From the NCBI GenBank assembly GCA_905221605.1, contig CAJNDS010002827.1, positions 87,235-151,234 of the forward strand: 64,000 nt of DNA, given 5' to 3'. The position numbers and the translations under genes were made by a program. This DNA is from Symbiodinium natans (lineage: Eukaryota; Sar; Dinophyceae; Suessiales; Symbiodiniaceae). Position 1 is the first letter of the stretch. The number at the start of each line of letters is the position of its first letter. A model generated the notes under the pieces. It had not been told where the DNA came from. It searched no databases and worked only from the letters and a program-made list of their open reading frames with translations. Below are positions 25,100 to 33,356 of the stretch, in pieces.

Positions 25100-25600
25100 T
25101 GCTTGTGCATTTCAACTGTTTGGGGTTTTTCGGGCTTTGTGCTTGGTAAGGAGGTTAGACTTTCGGGATTTTATGCCTTGGAATTTAGGGCTTTGGGTTT
25201 TGTGGTTTAGGGCTTTTAGGATTTCAGGGGGTTCATGGCTGTTAAGGTTCCGGGCTTCTTGAAAATTAGGGCGCTTGAGATGTATGTAGGGTTTTGTGGG
25301 GTTAAGGGCTTATCGTATTTAGCTTGTCGGTCTGTAGGCTTCGGGTGGGGTTTCTAATGTTTAGGGCTTTGGAGGGTTGAGGTGTTCGGGATGTTTATAG
25401 CGAAAACAGTTTCGGGTTTGGCGTTTAAGGCTCAGGGTTCGTAGGCTTTAGGCTTTTTGGGTTTAGGGTTTCTGCGGTTCAGTGCTTTGGGGCGCTTGGG
25501 GGTTAGGGCCTGCTTTTCGGGTTTGGAGGGTTTAGTGTTTGGGCTTAAAGCTTAGTGTTTTTTCGGGTTTGTGGTGTTTCGGGTCTTTAGGCACGACTTT
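25100..25600. repeat. telomere-like TTTAGGG-rich degenerate tract
   Basis: The plus strand is packed with GGGTTTAGGG, TTTAGGGCTTT, TTAGGG and GGGTTT words (for example GGGTTTAGGGTTT at about 25459-25471), interspersed with diverged copies. TTTAGGG is the telomere unit reported for dinoflagellates and plants. Confidence 0.6.
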
Positions 25601-25770
25601 GACTTGCATTGGGCAAGGTCGATTGACGCTCTCCTGCGAGAGCCGTTGCCAGCAACGATTGCCAATGCATCTGAGGGCGAATGCTTGCTTACTTTAATTC
25701 AAAAACATGCCAGCTGGACGTGGGGGATCCAGTTGAAAGTTCGGGAGAACTTGTAGCTGATCTGCCGTGC

Positions 25771-25890
25771 TGAGACACGCCCACACACACATGCACGCAC
25801 ACTGCACACGCACACGCACGCTCATGCGCCCGCGCGCAGGCGAATGCGCACATGCGCACACGCGCACACGCGCACACGCGCACACGCGAT
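25771..25890. repeat. alternating CA/CG dinucleotide tract
   Basis: CACACACA-, CACACGCACACG- and GCGCACACGCGCACACG-type words alternate purine and pyrimidine for most of 120 bp, a sequence class able to adopt Z-DNA. Confidence 0.85.
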
Positions 25891-26109
25891 GAACACAGTT
25901 GAGTGCTCCTTCGGGATGTTGATGGGTCGCACTTTCGTCTTCTGGCAGCCAGGCCTTGGTTGACAGACTCCATTTTGAAGGATGGTGTGCTCAAACGTGC
26001 TGACTGCAATTTTGCCAGCTAAGGTCCAGTACATCATTCCTTCACAGATGCCCCCAGCACAGACCTTAAAGGCAACTCACTTTGCTTCAGGGCAGTCTAC
26101 AAACCTTTG

Positions 26110-26220
26110 ACATGTGGGTGGTTGTCAAAACTCTGGTCCCTTTTGGATTCCTATTTTAATACGGCACCTAATATTTAAGGGTACCCCAAAAGGGATCATG
26201 ATTTTGACAACCACCCATGT
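26110..26220. repeat. 111-bp inverted repeat (hairpin or MITE-like)
   Basis: The left arm 26110-26146 (from ACATGTGGGTGGTTGTCAAAA to CCCTTTTGG) is the near-perfect reverse complement of the right arm 26186-26220 (from CCAAAAGGGA to TTTTGACAACCACCCATGT). About 40 bp of AT-rich DNA separates them. No transposase is nearby. Confidence 0.9.
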
Positions 26221-26559
26221 GGTGCATATAGTGTAAGTAGCTTCTCAATAAACATGTGATGCTGGGTTGGCGGTTGCTTGTAACTAAGTCTCCGAAGATG
26301 CCAAAGCTTCAACATGGATCAGAAACCCACAGGTGGTATAGACTTGTTACAAAGTGTTCGCTCCTGACATCTCCTGACCTCTCCACCCAAAGGAATGACT
26401 GCTCGCTTTGGGTTCTACTGGAGGGGTGCAGAGAAGTAGAGCCCGCACCAAGAAAGAGCCGACAAGTCATGAATTTGTGAGCGGGCGAGGAATTACGTTT
26501 GAACCCTTTGTTTTGGGGTTTCCGATCTAAATGCATGGAGGTCGTCGTTGCCAAAATGC

Positions 26560-26775
26560 CCGAGGTTTCCTATTCGACTACAAAGGAGGTTTAAAATACA
26601 AAGGAAATAGAAGTTTTCCTATTAACATACAAAGGAAACTAAAACGCATGGTTTTTCGATTAACAGACAAAGGAGATCAAGGTTTCCATCAAAAGCGGAT
26701 GAAACAGAAGGTTTTCCTATTGAGTAAACGGAGAAAACTAGAGGTTGTACTCTTCACATACAGAGATCATGGACA
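26560..26775. repeat. decayed tandem array, period about 40-48 bp
   Basis: Five or six diverged units, each with GGTTTTCCTATT-like then ACATACAAAGGA-like words. Units start near 26565, 26611, 26651, 26690 and 26730. Confidence 0.6.
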
Positions 26776-26838
26776 ATATTGAGTTGAGGTGTTACTGCTA
26801 TAACATACAGGACACATACAGGCTTTCAAGGCATTAAG

Positions 26839-27141
26839 ATGTTGGTTTTCTCAATCGCAGCCTTTCTTTCTTTGTGTTTTTCTTCATTTCTTTCTTTCGT
26901 TATGTATTTCTTTCCTTCGTTCTTTCTTTATTTCTTTGTTTTCCTTGTCTCTTTCTTGTTTCTTCTTTCTTTATTTCTTTATTTTGTTCTTTCGTTTTTT
27001 TGTAATTCTCTGTATTTCTTTCTTTCTTTCGTTCTGTCTTTCGTTCTTTCGTTCTTTCGTTTTTTCTTTCTTTATATGTTTTTCCTGTGTTTCGTTTTGC
27101 GCTTCTTGCTGCACTTCTGTCTTTCTTTTCTTGCTTGTCTG

Positions 27142-27178
<37 letters not shown>

Positions 27179-27341
27179 CTCTCTCTCTCTGTCTCTCTCT
27201 TCACGAGTCCTTTTCCCAGCTGGCTTGCCAGCCCTGCGGTGTTCGTTGTCTATATTTCTCTCTTCTTCTACATCTTTCTCTTCTTGCGCACACTTTAGGG
27301 CCACCTCCCTTGACTTATCTCGCTCGTTCTCTCTCTATCCC

Positions 27342-27410
<69 letters not shown>

Positions 27411-27440
27411 ATGTGTATTGATTTCTTTCGTTTTGTAATA
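26839..27440. repeat. polypyrimidine tract (target of the retroelement), left part
   Basis: TTTC/CTTT-rich sequence grades into (CT)n runs at about 27147-27200 and 27341-27405. The same composition resumes at 36374 after the retroelement, so the tract was one block split by the insertion. Long Ser/Phe/Leu open frames here are compositional. Confidence 0.95.
27435..27440. repeat. target-site duplication, left copy (GTAATA)
   Basis: GTAATA precedes the left LTR and is repeated at 36374-36379 after the right LTR. Five or six bases can be counted, because the terminal A is shared with the base next to the internal primer-binding site. Confidence 0.9.
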
Positions 27441-27573
27441 CAAGAAAGACCAATCGCCCTGAACAAACTCACCGGGCCTGTTTCCATCCACGCACTGCTG
27501 CGAGCCAGCATCCTTGCCGGGTCGAATAGCTGCATGCCTCCACACACGCTGGGTTCATGTGCCGTTTTCGACA
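27441..27573 (-). repeat. 3' LTR of the minus-strand retroelement
   Basis: A 133-bp sequence identical base for base to 36241-36373. On the element's strand it starts TGTCGAAAACGG and ends CTTTCTTG. That end departs from the usual CA end of copia LTRs. On the element strand it is preceded by AAGGGGTTGG, a polypurine-tract-like motif (27574-27583). Confidence 0.97.
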
Positions 27574-27593
27574 CCAACCCCTTGGAGCGTGTG

Positions 27594-30500
27594 TTAGGAG
27601 GTCTTGACAAAAGAGGAAGGTTCTCGCTTCGCCCGTCGGATCTCTTCGAGCTCTTGCTCTCGATCTCTCAGACGGCTTTTGCACAAACGCTTCCTATGAC
27701 CAGCTTGCTCTCTCAGGCGTTGGGCTTCAGGTGTGTCCTTTAGAGACCAGGGACCTCCGCGCATCACTTGATCCCTCACGCCGTTGCCATACTCCTTGGT
27801 CAGACCATCGGAGGGCATGCACAAGCCGGGCACCCACCGAATCCATCGGTTGGACTGTGGCTCGTAGAGTGACTCCTTCAAGATCGCGATGTCAATCGCC
27901 AGGCGCTTGTCCTCACCATGGGAGATGCTGTTGAGCACATCGTAGCCGGTTTTTGAATCCATCACCAGAATCTCCCGCCAACGGCCAGCGCTCCACAGCC
28001 AAGAGGACAAAACGAAGCCAGGGTCGAGGGCCTCCGCCATCATTGCCCGCACAAAGTCACATTGTTCCAACGTCTCTGCCGCTTGACTCACTTCCGCCGC
28101 CAAGGAGGATCGGACCACTCGCTTGATGACCGAGCTGTGATACAGGAGGCAATTCACAAGGCTAGGCCCTTCCAAGACATTCTCATGGGCCACCAGGATC
28201 ATCATGCCTCCTTGCGACCTCCCCTTAGGCATACTTCCATGCGAAGCGTCACTGACGGCCAGGAACACCATCTCCTCCAGCGGGCCGGGGAGGGCTTGGT
28301 AGTAGCACTCGTAGCTCTCCTTCGCCTTCTTCACCAGCTGCGCCAAGAACTTCAGTGTTTCTGGGTCCCGGGCTCCCGACATCTGTTGCACCTTGGAGAT
28401 ACCGAAGGCCAGGTCCGCTCGCCCTTGTCTCGCCATCCAATTGATCTGACCACCCATTGAAGACACCCACTTTCGTTCTGCATCCGTCAGCGGGCTCTTA
28501 TCCTGGGGATCTCGTCGAGGGGGCTCTTGCAACTTCTGAGCATAGCCGTCCATAGTGATGGTCACCTTGAACGTCTGAGGGCACTGTTTCTCCCATCTTC
28601 CGCAGAACTTCACCAGCTCATTGGTCGCTGATCTCCACTCTCCAAAGTTGAATGTTCTTTTCAAGGCCACCAGGACATATTCTGCCTTCGAATGAAATCC
28701 CATCCTCAGGTCGTCGACGTGGATCGTCATGATCCCCATGAATCGCCCTCGAAGATGTAGCACAAACGTACCCGGCGATAGCTTGAGCTCCTTCAGCCCC
28801 AGCTCCTCCAAGCCCCGTTTCAAGCGCTGGTACCATAAACGGGGAGATTCTGAGAGTCCGAAGCCTCCCTTGATCAGACGGACCACGTCTCCTCTCAGGG
28901 TACCTTTGGCCTTGCCCTGAAGTCTACTTCGGAGGTGCTCATTCACGGCGTCGGGGTAGCCCTTCGGCAAGCGAATATAGACCACCCTCTCATCGTCCAA
29001 GGTCTCGCCCTGCAAGAAGGCTGCAGAAATGTCGGCGTAGAGCATGTTCCACCCAAACTGGGCACAGACGAAGCAGACCATGTTATGAGCCACCAGACTC
29101 GCCGTCGGAGCTTCTGTGGCCCACTGTCCAGCCTCCTTGTCAAGGTGGCCTGCCAGAACCCATCTTGCTTTCAAGACTGCTTCCTCCAGGCTCTCCTTGT
29201 CGCTCTTGTTGGTCAGGACGAAACGCGAAGGGAGAATCTTGTCGGGTGGGATCGGCATGCCGAGCAAGACGGGCTCCAAAGCATCATTGTCCACATAGAC
29301 GTCGATGGCCTTCTTCAAGGGGTCCAGGAATGATGCCTGCCATGCCGGGGTCAATTTGTTCCATTTGTACTCCAGTCGAGGTTTCCCCGTCACAGGGGGT
29401 TCCACTTGGTTCAACGGAGTCGACATCACTTCCATCTCGGGCGCCAGCTCTGCGGTGACCGCGTCGATTTCCACTCCCATGACGTTCCACCCCGACCGTC
29501 GCGCTTGACGGATCATCTTCCGTTGACTTCGAGTGGCCTCTTCGAGGTGCCATCGTCGACATACATGTAGGACTCCATATCCACGATGACTGGTAGTCGG
29601 GGGCGACGGGGACATCGATGGGGGAGGTCTTGAAGAGCTCGATCCACCAACTTGCAGGTTAGGCTGCTCGGAGGCTGAGGCTGGCTCATATTTTTGCAAC
29701 ACCGCCTTCATCTTGCTGAGATGCTCCGTCGTCGCTTGCTTCGCCTCCTCAAACTTCACCTTCTTGGGCCTCATCCCTTCCCCAGTCGTGGGGGTCAGAT
29801 GTTGCGGAGGTCTCTTATCTCGGTGTAGCTGCATGGGCAAGTCGTCCAAGACGGAGGCCGGCGTCGGATCCAACATCTCCGGTTCGTCATCACTGAACTC
29901 CATCACGGCCGCGGTCGGTTCCTCCACTTCGTCCTCGATCATGTTCTCAATCTCGGGGCGGCCTCCTTCCAATTCCTTTTCCACCTCCTTCAGAGCGTCG
30001 GTGCATACCTTGGAAGCTTCCACCTCCTCTAGCGCCGCTAAACGAACGTACTCCAAGGGGAGGCCCTTCAACTTGTTGCGATAGCGAATCCAAACTCGCT
30101 TGATGGCTCCTTCCCGTCGTTCGATGGCCACCACTGTCCCCGGCCCCATCCAAGAAACTTGATCCTGAAGTCGTCGAGGTAGGCCCTTCCGCGAACTCGG
30201 GGGATCATAGAAGTACACCATGGCACCCTCGTACAACATCTCGTGTCGGGGATGCCTCGTCTTGGCGTTCAGTGCTTTGCGGAGAGTCTCGTGGCTGTCC
30301 GCCCAGACAAAGGCTTGGGAGGCTGCGTAGCGGATCTCCTCGTTCCGATGACGGGCTTCCGCGAAGGACAAGTCCTGATTGAGCACATATTTGAAGTGCC
30401 CCGTGCCAATCTGTTCCAACAACGACGATGGGATGGCGACGTCCTTGCCCAACACGATCTGGGTAGGACTGAATCCGCCCACTCGGGACTGACGGTTCCG

Positions 30501-33356
30501 AGCAGCCACCGCCGCCAGCACACATTCCTTCGTCTCAGCATAGCCCTTGGCGGTCGTGGTCTGGATGGTCTTCATCACCAGCAACTTCAAGACTGCTCCA
30601 TGTCGCTCAGCCAGACCCATACGCCACTTCGCCGACGGAGGCACCATCTCATGATGCACATCATATGCACGTAGCAAAGATTCCGTCTCCGCAGCATATT
30701 CCGTGCCAGCATCGCTCATGAACACGTCCGGGGGGCCAAAGATGTTGATCCAGTGGTTCTTCAGGAAATGGGCTACCATGTCGGCCTGTGGTTTGATCAT
30801 GAGCGTCGCCACCTGGTACATGGAGAAGGCATCCAAAGCGTGCACTACAGCATACTTCTCCTGTCTGCTATCCCAGACGAAGAACACATCGGACACCACT
30901 CTCTCGTTGAAGCGCTGGGGTCGGTCAAACGATGCCTTGGGTGCAGGAGTCGGAGCAGCCACAGTTTGGCAAACTTGGCACCTCATGTCCGACACCCCCT
31001 TCAAGATGTGGCCCTTGGCCCCGTTGAGATGCAACATCCTCTTCAACTTCTCCGCCGAAATGTGTCCCAAGGAAACATGCAACTTCGCCAGCGTGCTCCG
31101 GAGTTGGCGTGGAAGCGCCCCACTGCTGCCTTCGAAGTAGATGTAATCGTATTGCTGGCCGGTCACTTCCCCCAGTCGTTGGCGTAGTTGTCCTTCAGGG
31201 GATTGTTCCAGTTCAACTGGCACCGCTTCCCAGGCCCCACGAGGATCGCATTCATGGTGGAGCATCCCCTTTTCCACGGTCGCTACCTGATTGCATAGCA
31301 CGGCCGCGGCGGATTGCAGCACTCTCGCGGTCCACTTCAGAGGCCAACATGCAGCTTCCCAGGCCCTCGGCACCAATTGTCCATTGGGTAGTGCTCCATG
31401 CCCTTCCACCACTTGATGACTTCCGGCCTCATGGGAACATAGGGCTTGGGCCTCCAATCTGCCGCACCACCACGGGTCGTTGACCAGACACCTAATGCTT
31501 CGTTTATATGGGCGACCGTTTCCGGCACATAGTCCAAAAGCGCATAAGTCGACTCGAGCTCGGTACACTGGATCTGGATATACTTCTGATACCCAAGAAG
31601 GACCCCGATCTCGCAGATGATGATCGTCTCGACATTCCTCGGGAAGATCTCCTCGTTCTATATTTTCAGGACCCCGATCTCGCAGATGATGATCGTCTAG
31701 CCGTTCCTTGGGAAGATCTCCTCGATGCATTTGTCGATACGCTTCCTGCATCTCCCTCATCTCGTCCGGGTGAGGTAGCCCCACCTTCGCGGGGAGCTGA
31801 ATCAGCATCAGCCTCTTCTTCGCCGTCTGTTGGTGCCACAAACGACAGATCATGTGCCACATACGCCAGTACCCGGCCTTCCGGCGCATCTCTATCTTCG
31901 GCGAATCTCTTTGCCATGTCGACCAAGGGCCCACCGGTGGCACCACCAACAGCAAATCAGGCTGCTGCTGTTCCACTCGATCCATGATGCGAACGCATTC
32001 CTTGGGTGACGGTGGCTTGGTAGACTCCCACAGCGGTGACGTAGGCACCCAAGATCGGTCCAAGTCCAAGCTCACGCCCCAATCAATGCCGGTCGGGAAG
32101 ATCTCCGTGACATTCCAGCCCGTTTGCCAAGACGACACCAAAGTGAGCAGCCCCAAAGCGCGCTTTCCAATCGCCACACCCTTTTTGAGCTTCTGAGTCA
32201 ATCCTCTCGAAGGTCTCGTGCTGCAGCGGAGCTCGACATCTCCGGGGGGTTTCCTCTCATCAGATGCGCAATCCTCGGGTCGTGGCATAGCTGCCTGGCG
32301 GAGCCGATGTGTCCCCACAAGCTGCCCAACTGCTTTCCCAGGAGGAGCAGAAGCCATCTCGGGTTGCGCTTCCACCGGGCTCGATGTCCCATCTCGGCCC
32401 AAATCGCCGACCGTACTCGAAGCATCCACACAAAGGTCTTCCACTTGAACGTGAGGAGCTGGGCTTGAATGCTTATCAGCACATTCACCACCAGGTCGTC
32501 GGAGAACTTGTGGGACATTGTCGGGAACGGGGCTGCATGGTCCGTCAAGGCATGGATCTTCATGTAGGTCTTGGCCTTCGCCTTCGGTGCTCCTGCTGCG
32601 GGCGTCGTAGAAGTCGTCGATGTCTGGCTCCTCGATCTTCTTGCCTCCGGTAGGAACGGAGGTGTCTCTAGCCTGGGCACCAAGGCGTTCTCTCCATTCG
32701 AATTCCGCTTGTCCTGCTCCCCGTCCGTCTCCATAGGTCCGGTTCCCAAACAGATCTCCAGCTCCTCTTCGAGCATCTGAATCCGGCTCACCCAATACGC
32801 TTTCGTTGCTCGTGAACCTTCGGTCACAAGGCTGCGGGGGTCGAGGTAATCCACCAGCTTCTCCTCCAATTCCTCGACCTGAGCCTTCAAAGCATTGATC
32901 GTTGTCCCGGGGGTAGAAGGGCTCGACCTTGAGGGGCGGCTCGGCGGCGCTGCGGATCGTGTCGCCGACGGTGAAGACCTGCGACCCTCGCGATCTTGAT
33001 CTTCTGTAGTCCTCCTTCCCTTGGTCGATCCCGACTTCTTTTCCGAGGATTTGGACCTCACACGAGTTCCCAGCGAGTGATTCAGGCGGAGCCCGACAGA
33101 CGGTGGTCTCCTGATGGTAGGCTTCTTCATGCCCTTGGCCGGGGCTCGTGCTTCTTCCTCTCGGTCCTCCGGGGCGCTGTCCACTCGGCTCCAGTCGGTG
33201 AGGACACCCTCGGGCTCCTTGTCCGTGCCATCCCCTTCGATCGGTGCCGCTCGCTCCTCCTCGGTCTCTTCCGCTGTCTCCTTCCGCCGGACCATGGGCT
33301 CGCAAGAGAGGATCGGAGATCACGGAGCCGGGGCAGGCGATCATCGAATTGCACAT
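27594..33356 (-). CDS. copia pol: methyltransferase-like, integrase, reverse transcriptase, RNase H
   Basis: A 1,920-codon frame ending 21 bp from the 3' LTR. The first about 370 codons (33356 to about 32250) are probably not the true frame, since the gag-pro frame is the protein-like one there. From about 32250 the frame is convincing. A domain with the layout of a cytosine-C5 methyltransferase fold follows, but its PPC motif reads VVPPVGPWS (Val475 for Cys). Integrase comes next: LHVSLGHIS and MRCQVC for zinc, then catalytic D823, D882 and E917 (about 34 residues between the last two). The copia reverse transcriptase has D1442 in YADISAAFLQGE and the catalytic pair D1548-D1549 in IHVDDL. 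RNase H shows SDASHG, SLAAEVSQ and MDSKTG. All polymerase, integrase and RNase H catalytic residues I can place are intact. It would copy element RNA into DNA and integrate it in the nucleus. Confidence 0.95.
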   Translation of the reverse strand: MCNSMIACPGSVISDPLLRAHGPAEGDSGRDRGGASGTDRRGWHGQGARGCPHRLEPSGQRPGGPRGRSTSPGQGHEEAYHQETTVCRAPPESLAGNSCEVQILGKEVGIDQGKEDYRRSRSRGSQVFTVGDTIRSAAEPPLKVEPFYPRDNDQCFEGSGRGIGGEAGGLPRPPQPCDRRFTSNESVLGEPDSDARRGAGDLFGNRTYGDGRGAGQAEFEWRERLGAQARDTSVPTGGKKIEEPDIDDFYDARSRSTEGEGQDLHEDPCLDGPCSPVPDNVPQVLRRPGGECADKHSSPAPHVQVEDLCVDASSTVGDLGRDGTSSPVEAQPEMASAPPGKAVGQLVGTHRLRQAAMPRPEDCASDERKPPGDVELRCSTRPSRGLTQKLKKGVAIGKRALGLLTLVSSWQTGWNVTEIFPTGIDWGVSLDLDRSWVPTSPLWESTKPPSPKECVRIMDRVEQQQPDLLLVVPPVGPWSTWQRDSPKIEMRRKAGYWRMWHMICRLWHQQTAKKRLMLIQLPAKVGLPHPDEMREMQEAYRQMHRGDLPKERLDDHHLRDRGPENIERGDLPEECRDDHHLRDRGPSWVSEVYPDPVYRARVDLCAFGLCAGNGRPYKRSIRCLVNDPWWCGRLEAQALCSHEAGSHQVVEGHGALPNGQLVPRAWEAACWPLKWTARVLQSAAAVLCNQVATVEKGMLHHECDPRGAWEAVPVELEQSPEGQLRQRLGEVTGQQYDYIYFEGSSGALPRQLRSTLAKLHVSLGHISAEKLKRMLHLNGAKGHILKGVSDMRCQVCQTVAAPTPAPKASFDRPQRFNERVVSDVFFVWDSRQEKYAVVHALDAFSMYQVATLMIKPQADMVAHFLKNHWINIFGPPDVFMSDAGTEYAAETESLLRAYDVHHEMVPPSAKWRMGLAERHGAVLKLLVMKTIQTTTAKGYAETKECVLAAVAARNRQSRVGGFSPTQIVLGKDVAIPSSLLEQIGTGHFKYVLNQDLSFAEARHRNEEIRYAASQAFVWADSHETLRKALNAKTRHPRHEMLYEGAMVYFYDPPSSRKGLPRRLQDQVSWMGPGTVVAIERREGAIKRVWIRYRNKLKGLPLEYVRLAALEEVEASKVCTDALKEVEKELEGGRPEIENMIEDEVEEPTAAVMEFSDDEPEMLDPTPASVLDDLPMQLHRDKRPPQHLTPTTGEGMRPKKVKFEEAKQATTEHLSKMKAVLQKYEPASASEQPNLQVGGSSSSRPPPSMSPSPPTTSHRGYGVLHVCRRWHLEEATRSQRKMIRQARRSGWNVMGVEIDAVTAELAPEMEVMSTPLNQVEPPVTGKPRLEYKWNKLTPAWQASFLDPLKKAIDVYVDNDALEPVLLGMPIPPDKILPSRFVLTNKSDKESLEEAVLKARWVLAGHLDKEAGQWATEAPTASLVAHNMVCFVCAQFGWNMLYADISAAFLQGETLDDERVVYIRLPKGYPDAVNEHLRSRLQGKAKGTLRGDVVRLIKGGFGLSESPRLWYQRLKRGLEELGLKELKLSPGTFVLHLRGRFMGIMTIHVDDLRMGFHSKAEYVLVALKRTFNFGEWRSATNELVKFCGRWEKQCPQTFKVTITMDGYAQKLQEPPRRDPQDKSPLTDAERKWVSSMGGQINWMARQGRADLAFGISKVQQMSGARDPETLKFLAQLVKKAKESYECYYQALPGPLEEMVFLAVSDASHGSMPKGRSQGGMMILVAHENVLEGPSLVNCLLYHSSVIKRVVRSSLAAEVSQAAETLEQCDFVRAMMAEALDPGFVLSSWLWSAGRWREILVMDSKTGYDVLNSISHGEDKRLAIDIAILKESLYEPQSNRWIRWVPGLCMPSDGLTKEYGNGVRDQVMRGGPWSLKDTPEAQRLREQAGHRKRLCKSRLRDREQELEEIRRAKREPSSFVKTS
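31601..31738 (-). repeat. 69-bp in-frame tandem duplication inside pol
   Basis: Two copies (31601-31669 and 31670-31738) share GACCCCGATCTCGCAGATGA and the bases after it. On the pol frame each encodes 23 residues with RGDLP near the start and DDHHLRDRGP near the end. It lies between the methyltransferase-like domain and the integrase zinc region. Confidence 0.9.
32198..33295 (-). CDS. retroelement frame between protease and pol, in register with gag-pro
   Basis: A 365-codon open frame in the same register as gag-protease but separated from it by two TGA codons (at about 33343 and 33322). It is protein-like: a charged N-terminal half, a coiled-coil-like stretch (ALKAQVEELEEKLVDYLD, then RIQMLEEELEICLG), and a hydrophobic-aromatic C-terminal block (LISIQAQLLTFKWKTFVWML). 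Pol then continues in the -1 frame. The most likely reading is that this is the linker between protease and the methyltransferase-like domain. In this copy it has become detached by point changes or an indel. Confidence 0.75.
   Translation of the reverse strand: MVRRKETAEETEEERAAPIEGDGTDKEPEGVLTDWSRVDSAPEDREEEARAPAKGMKKPTIRRPPSVGLRLNHSLGTRVRSKSSEKKSGSTKGRRTTEDQDREGRRSSPSATRSAAPPSRPSRSSPSTPGTTINALKAQVEELEEKLVDYLDPRSLVTEGSRATKAYWVSRIQMLEEELEICLGTGPMETDGEQDKRNSNGENALVPRLETPPFLPEARRSRSQTSTTSTTPAAGAPKAKAKTYMKIHALTDHAAPFPTMSHKFSDDLVVNVLISIQAQLLTFKWKTFVWMLRVRSAIWAEMGHRARWKRNPRWLLLLLGKQLGSLWGHIGSARQLCHDPRIAHLMRGNPPEMSSSAAARDLRED

Larger units (their letters stand above)
23068..26838. other. long non-coding, repeat-rich interval upstream of the inserted retroelement
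   Basis: No host gene is recognised. A plus-strand open frame at 23217-23654 has no known domain. The interval holds a 92-bp tandem duplication, GATGAAACG repeats with C-runs, an AT-rich TAGTA-type stretch (about 24060-24470), telomere-like DNA, an alternating CA/CG tract, a 111-bp hairpin and a decayed tandem array (each listed separately). Confidence 0.5.

Noticed and set aside
26839-27743. Ser/Leu/Phe-rich frames over the pyrimidine tract, including one running into the LTR
   Set aside because: Microsatellite translation with no domain; one of them crosses a retroelement boundary.
27594-27743. Idea that the frame of pol extends into the LTR to make an envelope-like product
   Set aside because: Pol stops 21 bp before the LTR, and there is no extra ORF, signal peptide or membrane span between RNase H and the LTR.
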